Of a stretch of DNA of 64,000 nucleotides, positions 14,726-26,855 are shown piece by piece. Source of the DNA: Komagataeibacter xylinus (GTDB lineage: Bacteria; Pseudomonadota; Alphaproteobacteria; Acetobacterales; Acetobacteraceae); NCBI RefSeq assembly GCF_009834365.1, contig NZ_CP041348.1:2393001-2457000 (forward strand), read 5' to 3'. A model generated the notes under the pieces. That model ran no database searches. It was not told the origin of the DNA and was given only the letters and a program-made list of their open reading frames with translations. Every line of letters begins with the position of its first letter. Position 1 is the first letter of the stretch. The translations under genes were made by a program, and so were the position numbers.

Positions 14726-14965
14726 CTATTTCTCGTCAGAGATCGTAGAGGCATGACCTGCCAGTTGACGGTGTTTCGTAGCTGATAGGGGATTGTCCCC
14801 CACCTCCGGGCTGAAAAGCAGGATCTCGAGCAACTTGTCAGGAATGGGTTCCGCTGTCACATCCGCGAACTGCTGGGAGAGGGAAGTCTTCACCCACGTT
14901 CCGAAAGGGTCATCTTGGCCTACTGGATGGAGGTGACGACCGGATACGGCGTTCTTCTTGCCCAT
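14726..14965 (-). CDS. NepR-like anti-sigma factor
   Basis: The core of this 79-residue protein (FGTWVKTSLSQQFADVTAEP, then IPDKLLEIL) matches NepR: two short helices around the conserved EP(V/I)PD segment that bind either the sigma factor EcfG or its mimic PhyR in the alphaproteobacterial general stress response. NepR is usually encoded next to ecfG or phyR on the chromosome; neither is visible here. A copy on a mobile island may modulate the host stress regulon. The C-terminal 30 residues are not conserved-looking. Confidence 0.65.
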   Translation of the reverse strand: MGKKNAVSGRHLHPVGQDDPFGTWVKTSLSQQFADVTAEPIPDKLLEILLFSPEVGDNPLSATKHRQLAGHASTISDEK

Positions 14966-15112
14966 TGACCCCGCTCATGCGTTTTTCTCGCTGTATGCAT
15001 AATGGTCGGGTGGAGCGTGTGGTTACATGCGTGCATAGCATACCTGACAGCCGCAGTCCGGAATGGGCATGAAATCCGGATGATATGTCCCGGTGCTTCC
15101 CGGTGCGTCTAC

Positions 15113-15243
15113 GTGTTCCAGAAGGGTATACCGATACGGTGCAACGGAGCGGAACACCTGAATGGCGGCTTTCCGTGTTCCATTAGGGTTGTCTAATTGC
15201 AAATGGAACATTATGGATGAAGGTCTAGACCCAAACGGAACAC
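15113..15243. repeat. Iteron cluster 3 and candidate resolution site
   Basis: Five copies of the island's 9-bp element occur just before the resolvase gene: GTGTTCCAG 15113-15121, GCGGAACAC 15149-15157, GTGTTCCAT 15175-15183, ATGGAACAT 15203-15211 and ACGGAACAC 15235-15243. Two longer arms stand out, 15175-15195 (GTGTTCCATTAGGGTTGTCTA, here split as GTGTTCCATTAGGG and TTGTCTA) and 15226-15243 (TAGACCCAAACGGAACAC), an imperfect inverted pair. A res-type site normally lies directly upstream of its resolvase, so binding by that enzyme is the simplest idea. Shared use by the replication protein is also possible. Confidence 0.65.
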
Positions 15244-15259
15244 TTTTAGGGATCATACC

Positions 15260-15808
15260 ATGCGATACGGATATGCCCGCGTCTCGACCATCGACCAGAA
15301 CGCTGCCACGCAGGAGGAGGCACTCGCCAACGCCGGGTGCGATATGATCCGTGTCGAGAAGAAATCCGGCACGAGCAGGGAAGGGCGGTCCGAACTGGAT
15401 ACACTGCTGGCCTTCCTCCGGACGGGTGATGTTCTGGTGGTGACGCGCATAGACCGGCTGGCCCGTTCCATAGCTGACCTGCAAACCATCATCGCGGAGG
15501 TGAAAGCCAAGGGGGCGCAACTGCAATGCACCGAGCAGCCCGTCAATACCGGGACGGCGGCCGGCAAGGCCTTCCTCGATATGCTGGGTGTGTTCGCGGA
15601 GTTCGAGACCAACCTCCGCAAGGAACGCCAGATGGAAGGGATCGCGGCGGCCAAGGAGCGTGGTGTCTATAAGGGGCGCAGGCCATCCATCGACCGCGAC
15701 CAGATCCATGCCATGAATGCGGAGGGGATCAGCCCGACCGAGATTGCCCGGCGGCTGGGAATTGGTCGCACGTCTGTTTATCGGTGCCTGGGGAAAGTGG
15801 CTGGCTGA
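15260..15808 (+). CDS. Serine resolvase/invertase (Tn3/Hin type)
   Basis: This 182-residue small serine recombinase has the catalytic serine in YARVST (Ser9), the family motifs RIDRLARS and FETNLRKERQMEG, the long E helix, and a C-terminal HTH (GISPTEIARRLGIGRTSVYR). The length matches resolvases and invertases. The ATG at 15260 follows the inverted repeats of 15113-15243, its probable sites. It may resolve multimers of the replicated element or act as an island-specific recombinase. The tRNA-Asn lies about 290 nt downstream. That gap (15809-16099) shows no convincing gene. Confidence 0.92.
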   Translation: MRYGYARVSTIDQNAATQEEALANAGCDMIRVEKKSGTSREGRSELDTLLAFLRTGDVLVVTRIDRLARSIADLQTIIAEVKAKGAQLQCTEQPVNTGTAAGKAFLDMLGVFAEFETNLRKERQMEGIAAAKERGVYKGRRPSIDRDQIHAMNAEGISPTEIARRLGIGRTSVYRCLGKVAG

Positions 15809-16099
15809 TTAGGTCTCATGCACCAGGGCGCAGTCATCCACAGCAAGGCTTCCTTACAATTTTCAACCAGAGCAAAGAGGCTGTCGCCTGTAGGCTGGTG
15901 ACAGCAGGCAGGGCCGCTTGGGATGTGAAAATGATGGGGGTGATTATGAGGGTTTGGAACAGGGCCAAATCGCGTTCAAACCGGTCTGGACGTGTCAGAA
16001 CGTCCCCGGAAAGCGCATCGCTCATCATGGGTTTAATCGTGGGTCCAGATTTCACGAAATCCGTAACCTACTGATTTAACACTAATTTTTAAGGAAAGG

Positions 16100-16175
16100 T
16101 GGCTCCCGAAGTAGGACTCGAACCTACGACCCAGCGATTAACAGTCGCTTGCTCTACCAACTGAGCTATTCGGGA
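16100..16175 (-). tRNA. tRNA-Asn (GTT)
   Basis: A 76-nt cloverleaf with encoded CCA on the minus strand. The anticodon loop CTGTTAATC gives anticodon GTT (asparagine), the T-loop is GTTCGAGTCC, and the acceptor stem is TCCCGAA/TTCGGGA. The 3' end faces the island, the usual orientation for an integration site. Confidence 0.97.
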
Positions 16176-16319
16176 TCAGCGTTGGTGAGCAGCTTATAGC
16201 CACACTGATGGGGGAGCGTAAACCCCCCTTTTGAACTTTTTTAAAAAAAGGGAAAAAAGGGAACCCCGACAGGCTAAAAGCAGGGTAATGCCTTCGCATC
16301 TTGGGAGAAACCGCAGCCA

Positions 16320-17402
16320 ATGGTCGAACAGAACAGGGAAGGCAAGCCACGCCAGTTGCTCCGCCGTGCGCTCGTGCCCATGCTGGTGGCAGGTGGATGT
16401 GCCGTGGTGGGTTCGCAATGGATGCAGAGCCGCCAGCAGGCGCGGATCGTTCGCCGTGATGATGTCCTGCTCGATGGCCAGCCCCATGACATGACGCTGG
16501 CATGGCCCTACGCGCAGTCCTCCACCCTATATAACGTTGCCCTGCGGCAGGATTTCTTTTTGCAGTACCGCCTCAACGTGCAACTGCGCGATAATGCGGC
16601 CAGCGGGCGTGACGCCATTGCCGACCTGCAGACCGGGCGCGCCATGGCGGCGGTAGCCCCCGTGCTGTCATGGCTGCAGGCGTGGCAGGCCAGTCCTGAT
16701 CTGCCGGTGCGGCTGGTCATGGGGTTGCAGGCGGGCACCTTTCGCCTGCTGGTGCGGCGCAAACTGCGCATTGCCAAGATCGAGAATCTGGTGGGCCGCC
16801 GCATTGCCGTGCTCAATGCCGATATGGCCGACCGGCTGTTCTTTTCCATCATCCTGCGCCGCAAGGGGCTGAACCCTGACACCGCGCCCAACTGGGTCAT
16901 CCTGCCGCCTGATGAAATTGATGACGCGCTTGCCGCAGGCACGGTCGATGCCGTGGCCCTGCATGACCCGCTGGCCTGGCGATTGCTGGGTAACCCGGCT
17001 CTTGATGTTGTGGAACTGGTCAATAGCGTGAACGGGCTATATGCCGGGCGCACCAATCTGGCGCTGGGTCTTTCCACCGATGTGCTACGTGATACGCCCT
17101 CAGCCGCCGTAGCCCTCGTGCTGGCGCTCTATAACGCAGCCCACTGGCTTCCCGCCCACATGGCCGAGGCCGCCAGCCTGCTCGACGGGCGCGTTGATGG
17201 CATGCAGCAGGACGCCATATTGCAGATGATGCGCCACGAGGTGCTGGGCATCAGCCCTGTAGGCAATGACCTGAAAACCCAGATCGCGCGATATGTCGAT
17301 GAACTCAAGCTGCTTGGCCAGTTCCCCGACAGCCTCAATTCAGCCAGCTACGCCCGTCGCATCTCGGTCGATATTTTGCATCCTGTCCAGCCCCGGCCAT
17401 AA
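16320..17402 (+). CDS. NMT1/SsuA-like substrate-binding protein
   Basis: This 360-residue protein has an N-terminal hydrophobic segment (residues about 16-30, PMLVAGGCAVVG) that acts as signal or anchor. The body follows the ABC-type aliphatic sulfonate/nitrate/thiamine-precursor binding fold (RDAIADLQTGRAMAAVAPVL, RLVMGLQAGTFRLLVRR, GRRIAVLNAD, then ALAAGTVDAVALHDPLAW). No permease or ATPase of that class is adjacent; the importer on the opposite strand is of another family. It is therefore an orphan binding protein whose ligand cannot be assigned. The start at 16320 has GGGAG upstream at wide spacing. Confidence 0.75.
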   Translation: MVEQNREGKPRQLLRRALVPMLVAGGCAVVGSQWMQSRQQARIVRRDDVLLDGQPHDMTLAWPYAQSSTLYNVALRQDFFLQYRLNVQLRDNAASGRDAIADLQTGRAMAAVAPVLSWLQAWQASPDLPVRLVMGLQAGTFRLLVRRKLRIAKIENLVGRRIAVLNADMADRLFFSIILRRKGLNPDTAPNWVILPPDEIDDALAAGTVDAVALHDPLAWRLLGNPALDVVELVNSVNGLYAGRTNLALGLSTDVLRDTPSAAVALVLALYNAAHWLPAHMAEAASLLDGRVDGMQQDAILQMMRHEVLGISPVGNDLKTQIARYVDELKLLGQFPDSLNSASYARRISVDILHPVQPRP

Positions 17403-17408
17403 GGCTTC

Positions 17409-18347
17409 CTACCGCACGTCGCGGTAATAGGGCTGGGCCAGGGCAGCGGGGGCTGCCATGACCCGGCGCATGCGGTGCCACACCACCACCGGCACGATGA
17501 TGAAGGCCATGGTGCCGATATAGGGCAGCATGTTGAGGAAGGCAGGGTCAATCGGCCAGTTATGGGCCTGTCCCACAAAGGACAGCGCCGTCACCAGCCC
17601 GAACAGAAGCGCCGAGAGGGTGACGATGATGGGCCGGTAGCCCGCAAAGATCACCAGCGCCAGCGCAATCCATCCACGTCCCGCCACCATGCCCTCTGAC
17701 CAGACCGGCACATAGGTCAGCGTCAGGTAGCCGCCCGCCATGCCCGCCATGGCGCCGCCCAGTGTGACGTACCAAAAACGCATGGCCATGACCGGAATGC
17801 CCGCCGCATCCGCCGCCGCCGGGTTCTCACCCACTGCGCGCATGTTCAGCCCGTGCCGGGTGCGGAACATGATGAAATGCACCGCCAGCGGCAGCAGCAC
17901 GTAAATCGGTATGATCAGGATATTCTGCCCGAACAGCGCCGGGCCGATAATGGGGATGGAGGACAGCAGCGGGATGGTGACGTGCCCGAAGGTTGTCTCT
18001 ACCGGCTGGCCGGCATAGCTGTGGCCCAGCGCGGTTGAAAGCCCCAGCCCCATGAAGGTGGTGGCCAGCCCGCACAGCACCTGATTGGCCCGCATCACCA
18101 CCGCGCCAAACGCAAACACCATGCCACCCACGGCCCCAACCAGAACGGCCACCAGCAGCCCGACCCACGGCGAATGAACGGATGAGACGGTCATCACCGC
18201 CGTCACGGCCCCCAGCGCCATGAGGCCTTCCACCCCAAGGTTGGTTACGCCCACGCGCTCGGCCAGCACTTCGCCCAGTGCGGCCAGCGCCAGCACGCCA
18301 CCAGCCAGAACGGCGGTGGCCAGCATGCCTGTCAGCAGCATGATCAT
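17409..18347 (-). CDS. BMP-system ABC transporter permease 2
   Basis: This 312-residue inner-membrane permease of the branched-chain/ribose type (BPD_transp_2) is the NupQ/BmpC-like partner of the preceding permease. Several hydrophobic helices are evident (LAGGVLALAALGEVLAERVG), as is the family signature segment GENPAAADAAGIPVMAMRFW. It overlaps permease 1 by 4 nt. With 18344-22123 it forms a complete importer, probably for purine nucleosides or a related ligand. Confidence 0.9.
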   Translation of the reverse strand: MIMLLTGMLATAVLAGGVLALAALGEVLAERVGVTNLGVEGLMALGAVTAVMTVSSVHSPWVGLLVAVLVGAVGGMVFAFGAVVMRANQVLCGLATTFMGLGLSTALGHSYAGQPVETTFGHVTIPLLSSIPIIGPALFGQNILIIPIYVLLPLAVHFIMFRTRHGLNMRAVGENPAAADAAGIPVMAMRFWYVTLGGAMAGMAGGYLTLTYVPVWSEGMVAGRGWIALALVIFAGYRPIIVTLSALLFGLVTALSFVGQAHNWPIDPAFLNMLPYIGTMAFIIVPVVVWHRMRRVMAAPAALAQPYYRDVR

Positions 18348-19408
18348 GAGGCTTTTCCCCTGGCTTGCGTGGTGGCGACAGGCCGGTAATGGGCCAGTTC
18401 ATCGCCAATGGCGATCATGAACAGGATCAGCCCGGTAATGGCGAGGATGACCGAGGCCGAAAGCTGCTGCGTCTGCATGACAATGCCCGAATCAAGGATC
18501 AGCGCCATCAGCAGCGCTGCCGGGATCACATTCAGGCACGACCCGCGCGCCAGCACGGCCACCACAATGCCCAGATAGCCAAAGTTGTTGGCCATGCCGC
18601 CCTGCAGCCGGTGCACCGTGCCCGCGACCTCGAACATGCCCGCAAGCCCCGCCAGGCCGCCCGAAAGCAGCATGACCGAGATGATGCGCAGGCGCACCGG
18701 AATACCCGCATAACGCGCGGCCTCCGGGTTGGCCCCGCCAATACGGATCTCGTACCCCCACCGCGTGCGTGACAGTATGAGCGCCAGGCCCACTACAATC
18801 ACGATGGCGACGGGAAAACCCCAGTGCACGATGCCCCACATTTCAGGAATGGACACCGGAAGCCGCTGCGTCGAGACCTGCGCCCCGCTGATCCGGTCGC
18901 GCCACGGCCCCGTGGTCAGGTAATAGGTGAGCAGGGAGGCGATGAAGTTGAGCAGCAGCGTGGTAATGATCTCGTTCACACCGGCATAGGCGCGCGCCAG
19001 CGTGGGCACGGTAATCCATGCCATGCCGCCCAGTATGCCCGCAATGGTCATGAGCGGCAGCATGACCAGCACCGGGCCATGCAGGCCGAGGGCTACGCCG
19101 GTCGCGGCAATGGCGCCCGCATAGAACTGGCCCTCCGCCCCGATATTCCATAGCCCGATGGTGCCACATACCGTAACCGCCGCCCCCGTGAGCAGAAGCG
19201 GGCACATGAACAGCGCCAGATCCTCCAGCCCGAAGCGCGAGCCAAGGGTGGAGCGCAGGATCAGTTCCGCCAGCATGGCCGGGCTGTGGCCCGACAGGGC
19301 CAGCACGCCCGCGATGATGCATAGCGAGACCACGATGGCCACCAGCCGCAGGGCAAGAATGCGGCCCGCAGGGGCCGTGGGCAGGCGCTGAAAGGCGTGT
19401 GTCGCCAT
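18344..19408 (-). CDS. BMP-system ABC transporter permease 1
   Basis: This 354-residue permease of the NupP type has a cytoplasmic N-terminus followed by about eight to ten hydrophobic segments. The conserved loop IRIGGANPEAARYAGIPV is the contact for the ATPase. The start codon shares one base with the ATPase gene stop, and its end overlaps permease 2 by 4 nt, so all are in one operon read right to left. Confidence 0.9.
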   Translation of the reverse strand: MATHAFQRLPTAPAGRILALRLVAIVVSLCIIAGVLALSGHSPAMLAELILRSTLGSRFGLEDLALFMCPLLLTGAAVTVCGTIGLWNIGAEGQFYAGAIAATGVALGLHGPVLVMLPLMTIAGILGGMAWITVPTLARAYAGVNEIITTLLLNFIASLLTYYLTTGPWRDRISGAQVSTQRLPVSIPEMWGIVHWGFPVAIVIVVGLALILSRTRWGYEIRIGGANPEAARYAGIPVRLRIISVMLLSGGLAGLAGMFEVAGTVHRLQGGMANNFGYLGIVVAVLARGSCLNVIPAALLMALILDSGIVMQTQQLSASVILAITGLILFMIAIGDELAHYRPVATTQARGKAS

Positions 19409-21003
19409 TACTGCGGCCCTCCCGGCTGGAGGTCGGTTGGTTCACGCCCGCCCATCAGCATGCCAATGGTGGCGATGTCTGCATTTTCTGCATCAATCAC
19501 CGCCATCATGCGGCCGTGGAACATGACCCCGATGCGGTCGGACACGTTCAGCAGGTCTTCCAGATCTTCTGAAATGAACACCACGGCCACTCCCTGGTCA
19601 CGCAGGTCGGTCAGATAGCCCAGCATGGTGGCAATGGCCCCGATATCCAGCCCGCGCGCGGGGTAGGCGGCCACCAGCACCCGGCTGGCAATGCGGATCT
19701 CGCGCCGCGCCACCAGCCGCTGCTGGTTGCCACCCGAGAGGTTGCGGATGGGCATGCCAAAATCGGGAATGCTCACCTGTGCCAGTTCAGCAATGTCATG
19801 CGCCAGCACGCCCGCAGCCCCCGCATCATACAGGCCGTGGCGGCCAATTGGTGGTTCGGCATATTCACGCAGCGCCATGTTGGTGGTGATGGACAGCGAG
19901 GGCGCAAGCGCGCTGCGCAGCCGGTCCTCGGGGATGTGGCCCACGCCTGCATGGGCAAACAGGGCCGGGTCGGCGCGTTCCACCACGCTGCCATCAAGCA
20001 GAATCTCGCCCGATGTGCGGGCCATCAGGCCGGTCAGCACATGGGTCAGTTCGCGCTGCCCGTTGCCCGCAACGCCGGCAATGCCCAGGATCTCGCCGCC
20101 ATGCAGGTCAAGGCTGACATCGCGCAGCGTGTCCACGCCCCGCCCGTCGCGCACGCTCACATGGCGGAGCTGCATGATGGGCTGCGGGGCAATGGGGGCA
20201 GCCCCTTCAGGCCGCGCGCGCATGTTGCGCCGCACGATGTCGCGCCCGACCATGGTGGCCGCGAGCATGGAGGGATTGCAGTCCGCCGTTCTGAACGTGC
20301 CGACCTTGCGCCCGCCGCGCAGGATGCTGACGCGATCAGAGATTTCCATCACCTCATCAAGCTTGTGGCTGATGATGATGACCGCATTGCCCTGTGCGCG
20401 AAAGGCCCGCAAGGCACGAAACAGTTCGCCCGTCTCCTCCGGTGTCAGCACGGCGGTGGGCTCATCCATGATCAGCAGCCGCGCCCGGCGGGCCAGCACG
20501 CGCAGAATCTCCACGCGCTGCTGCTCGCCAGCCGAAAGGTCGGCCACGCGGGCCGCAGGATCGACGGGGAAGCCGAAGCGCTCCGAAATCTCGCGCGTGC
20601 GGGCCTCCATCACGGCGGGCGAGGCGAGGCGGGGGGCCTCATCCCAGCCCAGATGGATGTTCTCGGCTACGCTAAAAGCCTGCACCAGCTTGAAGTGCTG
20701 GTGCACCATGCCAATACCCGCGCGGATGGCCTCCTGCGGGGAAGTAAAGCTCTGGCCGTAGCCATCGAGGATGATCTCGCCTTCCTCTGGCTGGTAGATG
20801 CCGGTCACCACGTTCATGAGCGTGGACTTGCCAGCCCCGTTCTCGCCAAGCAGGGCATGGATCTCGCCCGGCCACACATCAAGGTCCACGTCCTTGTTGG
20901 CGATCACGCCGGGGAAGAACTTGCCAATGCCGCGCAATTGCAGCACCGGCGGCGTACCCGGCGCCATGCCGGCGGGGCCAGCGGGGGAGGCAGGGTTATT
21001 CAA
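19408..21003 (-). CDS. BMP-system ABC transporter ATPase (two domains)
   Basis: This 531-residue protein has two fused ABC domains, as in NupO/YufO and RbsA. The first has Walker A GENGAGKSTL and signature LSAGEQQRVEI. The second has the degenerate P-loop GVAGNGQREL typical of this class and signature LSGGNQQRL. A membrane-associated complex with the two permeases is expected. It overlaps the binding-protein gene by 8 nt. Confidence 0.93.
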   Translation of the reverse strand: MNNPASPAGPAGMAPGTPPVLQLRGIGKFFPGVIANKDVDLDVWPGEIHALLGENGAGKSTLMNVVTGIYQPEEGEIILDGYGQSFTSPQEAIRAGIGMVHQHFKLVQAFSVAENIHLGWDEAPRLASPAVMEARTREISERFGFPVDPAARVADLSAGEQQRVEILRVLARRARLLIMDEPTAVLTPEETGELFRALRAFRAQGNAVIIISHKLDEVMEISDRVSILRGGRKVGTFRTADCNPSMLAATMVGRDIVRRNMRARPEGAAPIAPQPIMQLRHVSVRDGRGVDTLRDVSLDLHGGEILGIAGVAGNGQRELTHVLTGLMARTSGEILLDGSVVERADPALFAHAGVGHIPEDRLRSALAPSLSITTNMALREYAEPPIGRHGLYDAGAAGVLAHDIAELAQVSIPDFGMPIRNLSGGNQQRLVARREIRIASRVLVAAYPARGLDIGAIATMLGYLTDLRDQGVAVVFISEDLEDLLNVSDRIGVMFHGRMMAVIDAENADIATIGMLMGGREPTDLQPGGPQ

Positions 21004-22123
21004 GGCCCGATACTCCCGCCACCGCCCAGTCGGAGTGATAGATTTCGAGATCGCTCAGCGCCGTGCCCGCGGGCACGCGCAGGCGACCATGGTTGTCGTG
21101 TATGGGGCCGACAAAGGGGTTGTGGCCCGCCAGCATGCGCGTGCGCATGTCATCGGCGCGGGCGGCGACATCGGGCGGTACGGTCGGCCCCCAGGCATCG
21201 CGGTCCACGCCGTGGCCCAGGGTCAGGAAATGCCCTTCCGGCTGCCATGTGCCTGCCAGCAGGTTGCGTACCTGGCTTATGTAATACTCGTTGAAGTCGA
21301 GGCACACGGAGCTGACATAGGCCTGCGGCCCGTAATCGAGCATGCCGGTATTCCACATGGCCGCCTTCAGCCCGCGCTGTATGGCCACGCGCAGATAGGC
21401 CGGTTCATCCATGATGCCGCACAGGAAATCACACCCGTTATCGGCCAGCGCGGTGGCCGCCTGGGTTGCCGCCTGCGGGTCGAACCAGGCATTGATGGTG
21501 ATGCTCTGGAGCGTGATGGCCGGATTGACCGACTGCGCGCCCAGCAGCGTTGCATTGGCCGAGGCATAGACCGAGGGGATGGGAAACGCGCCCAGAAAGC
21601 CGATCTTGTTGGTTTTGGTCATGAGGGCCGCGGCAATGCCAATGACGTAGCTGGCATACCAGTGCGCCACGTAATACCAGCCCAGATTGCCGGTCACATT
21701 GGTGCCATCGCATTCCATGAACGCAACATCAGGCGCGCGGTCCGACACATCCTTGATGAAGTCGCCATATTCCGACGTCGCCATGACCATCTGCGCGCCT
21801 TCTGCCACGAACTGGCGGAACAGTCGCGTGGCATCGGCGGAGTAGGGCACGCTCTCCACATAAATGGTGCGCAGCTTGGGGAAGGTGCGGCGCACGGCCT
21901 GCACGCCCCGGTCATGCACCATCGACCAGCCGCCATCGGTAATGGGGCCGGTATGGCCAAACGCCACGATGGCGTCGGATTCAGCCAGTGGCCTGCGCCA
22001 TGCGGGCTGCGCTGCCGCGCGTGCGTGGCGGGGCAGAAGCAGGCTGGAGCCTGCGCCACCCGCAAGGCCCAGCATCTCGCGGCGCGTTGTCAGCAGTCGC
22101 CCCCGCGACCCTGAAACTGTCAT
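20996..22123 (-). CDS. BMP/PnrA-like nucleoside-binding protein with Tat signal
   Basis: This 375-residue periplasmic binding protein of the BMP family (PF02608 type) includes purine nucleoside receptors such as PnrA and BmpA. The start carries a twin-arginine signal (TTRREMLGLAGGAGSSLLLP), so export is through Tat, in contrast to the lipoprotein anchors common in Firmicutes. Body motifs include FGHTGPITDGGWSMVHDRG, EGAQMVMATS and GFLGAFPIPSVYA. It is the first gene of the importer operon. The ligand is inferred from the family; guanine deaminase at 57133 shows purine use in the organism but is not linked. Confidence 0.88.
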   Translation of the reverse strand: MTVSGSRGRLLTTRREMLGLAGGAGSSLLLPRHARAAAQPAWRRPLAESDAIVAFGHTGPITDGGWSMVHDRGVQAVRRTFPKLRTIYVESVPYSADATRLFRQFVAEGAQMVMATSEYGDFIKDVSDRAPDVAFMECDGTNVTGNLGWYYVAHWYASYVIGIAAALMTKTNKIGFLGAFPIPSVYASANATLLGAQSVNPAITLQSITINAWFDPQAATQAATALADNGCDFLCGIMDEPAYLRVAIQRGLKAAMWNTGMLDYGPQAYVSSVCLDFNEYYISQVRNLLAGTWQPEGHFLTLGHGVDRDAWGPTVPPDVAARADDMRTRMLAGHNPFVGPIHDNHGRLRVPAGTALSDLEIYHSDWAVAGVSGLE

Positions 22124-22234
22124 AAGATGTCATCCCCCTGAAAATCCATGCCGCACCCCACTGCGGCGGCCTCGCGTGCTGGTCGGTCTGGTGCTCCCGC
22201 GCGTGTAAGCCCGTGTTCGATTCCGGCATAAATG

Positions 22235-22802
22235 TTACGCGACAGGACCATGCAAGGCCACAGTTATGTTGTGCATCAGGGTGTTGCCTTTTTTCAAAAA
22301 GGCGATGGCTGGTGATCCATCAGGGGAGCATACCCATGCCTCTACAACCGGTTCAGGGTCATCAAAATTGCCCCATGTCCATACCGGGATGACGTCATGT
22401 CTGAGCAGGAGTGCGATCGTGGCCCGGTCATTGATCGTCAGCGCCGCGCCACTTTCGGGTAGGGCGGCATAAAATGCCTGCATGAGGCTTTGTGCCTGTG
22501 TGGGCGTCAGGGCGTGGCACGACAGGAACAGGAAACTGTATCTGCCGATCGAACCGCGCCCACCATGTCCGCCGTGCTGTCCGGACCGCAATACACGATG
22601 CAGGTGGCCAGCCCGTTGCCATGTGCCTCTTCATGCGCACGCTGCCCGGCCACACGGTGTTGCATCCGTGGGCAAGCAGGTCGTGCACTGCAGTCGTTTT
22701 CAGCAGGCTGGAATAACGGCTGATCCGCTTCAGCCTGTGGCGGGCGGGATCGGAGAGGAAGAGGTAATACGCAAGTACCTGCGCCCGGCACAATGCCAGC
22801 AC
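22235..22802 (-). pseudogene. Possible decayed gene, coding signal split over three frames
   Basis: The three minus-strand frames take turns in showing protein-like sequence: about 22802-22660 (VLAYYLFLSDPARHRLKRIS), about 22680-22570 (HGNGLATCIVYCGPDSTADM) and 22555-22235 (LTPTQAQSLMQAFYAALPES). The last frame alone is an open frame to a stop at 22235. This suggests a gene broken by two frameshifts, or sequence errors. The intact parent is not recognised. Confidence 0.3.
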
Positions 22803-22919
22803 TCATGCCGAGGCACGCATGATCACGACCGGCCAGGCAAAGCCTGCTTTCCTATGAAAAATTTTTTCCGCTCAGGCTGGTAAGCTGGCCATACATGTTC
22901 GGGCATGCGTCATGGGCCT

Positions 22920-26816
<3,897 letters not shown>

Positions 26817-26855
26817 GATCGGTTCCTGTTCAGCACGAAGGATCGTTGGCGGAAA

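Noticed and set aside
1..16099. CRISPR array
   Set aside because: The short repeats are 9 bp, in both orientations and without equal spacers; no cas genes are present.
16210..16232. GGGGG-loop-CCCCCC followed by TTTT
   Set aside because: Looks like a plus-strand terminator, but no plus-strand gene ends nearby; left unassigned.
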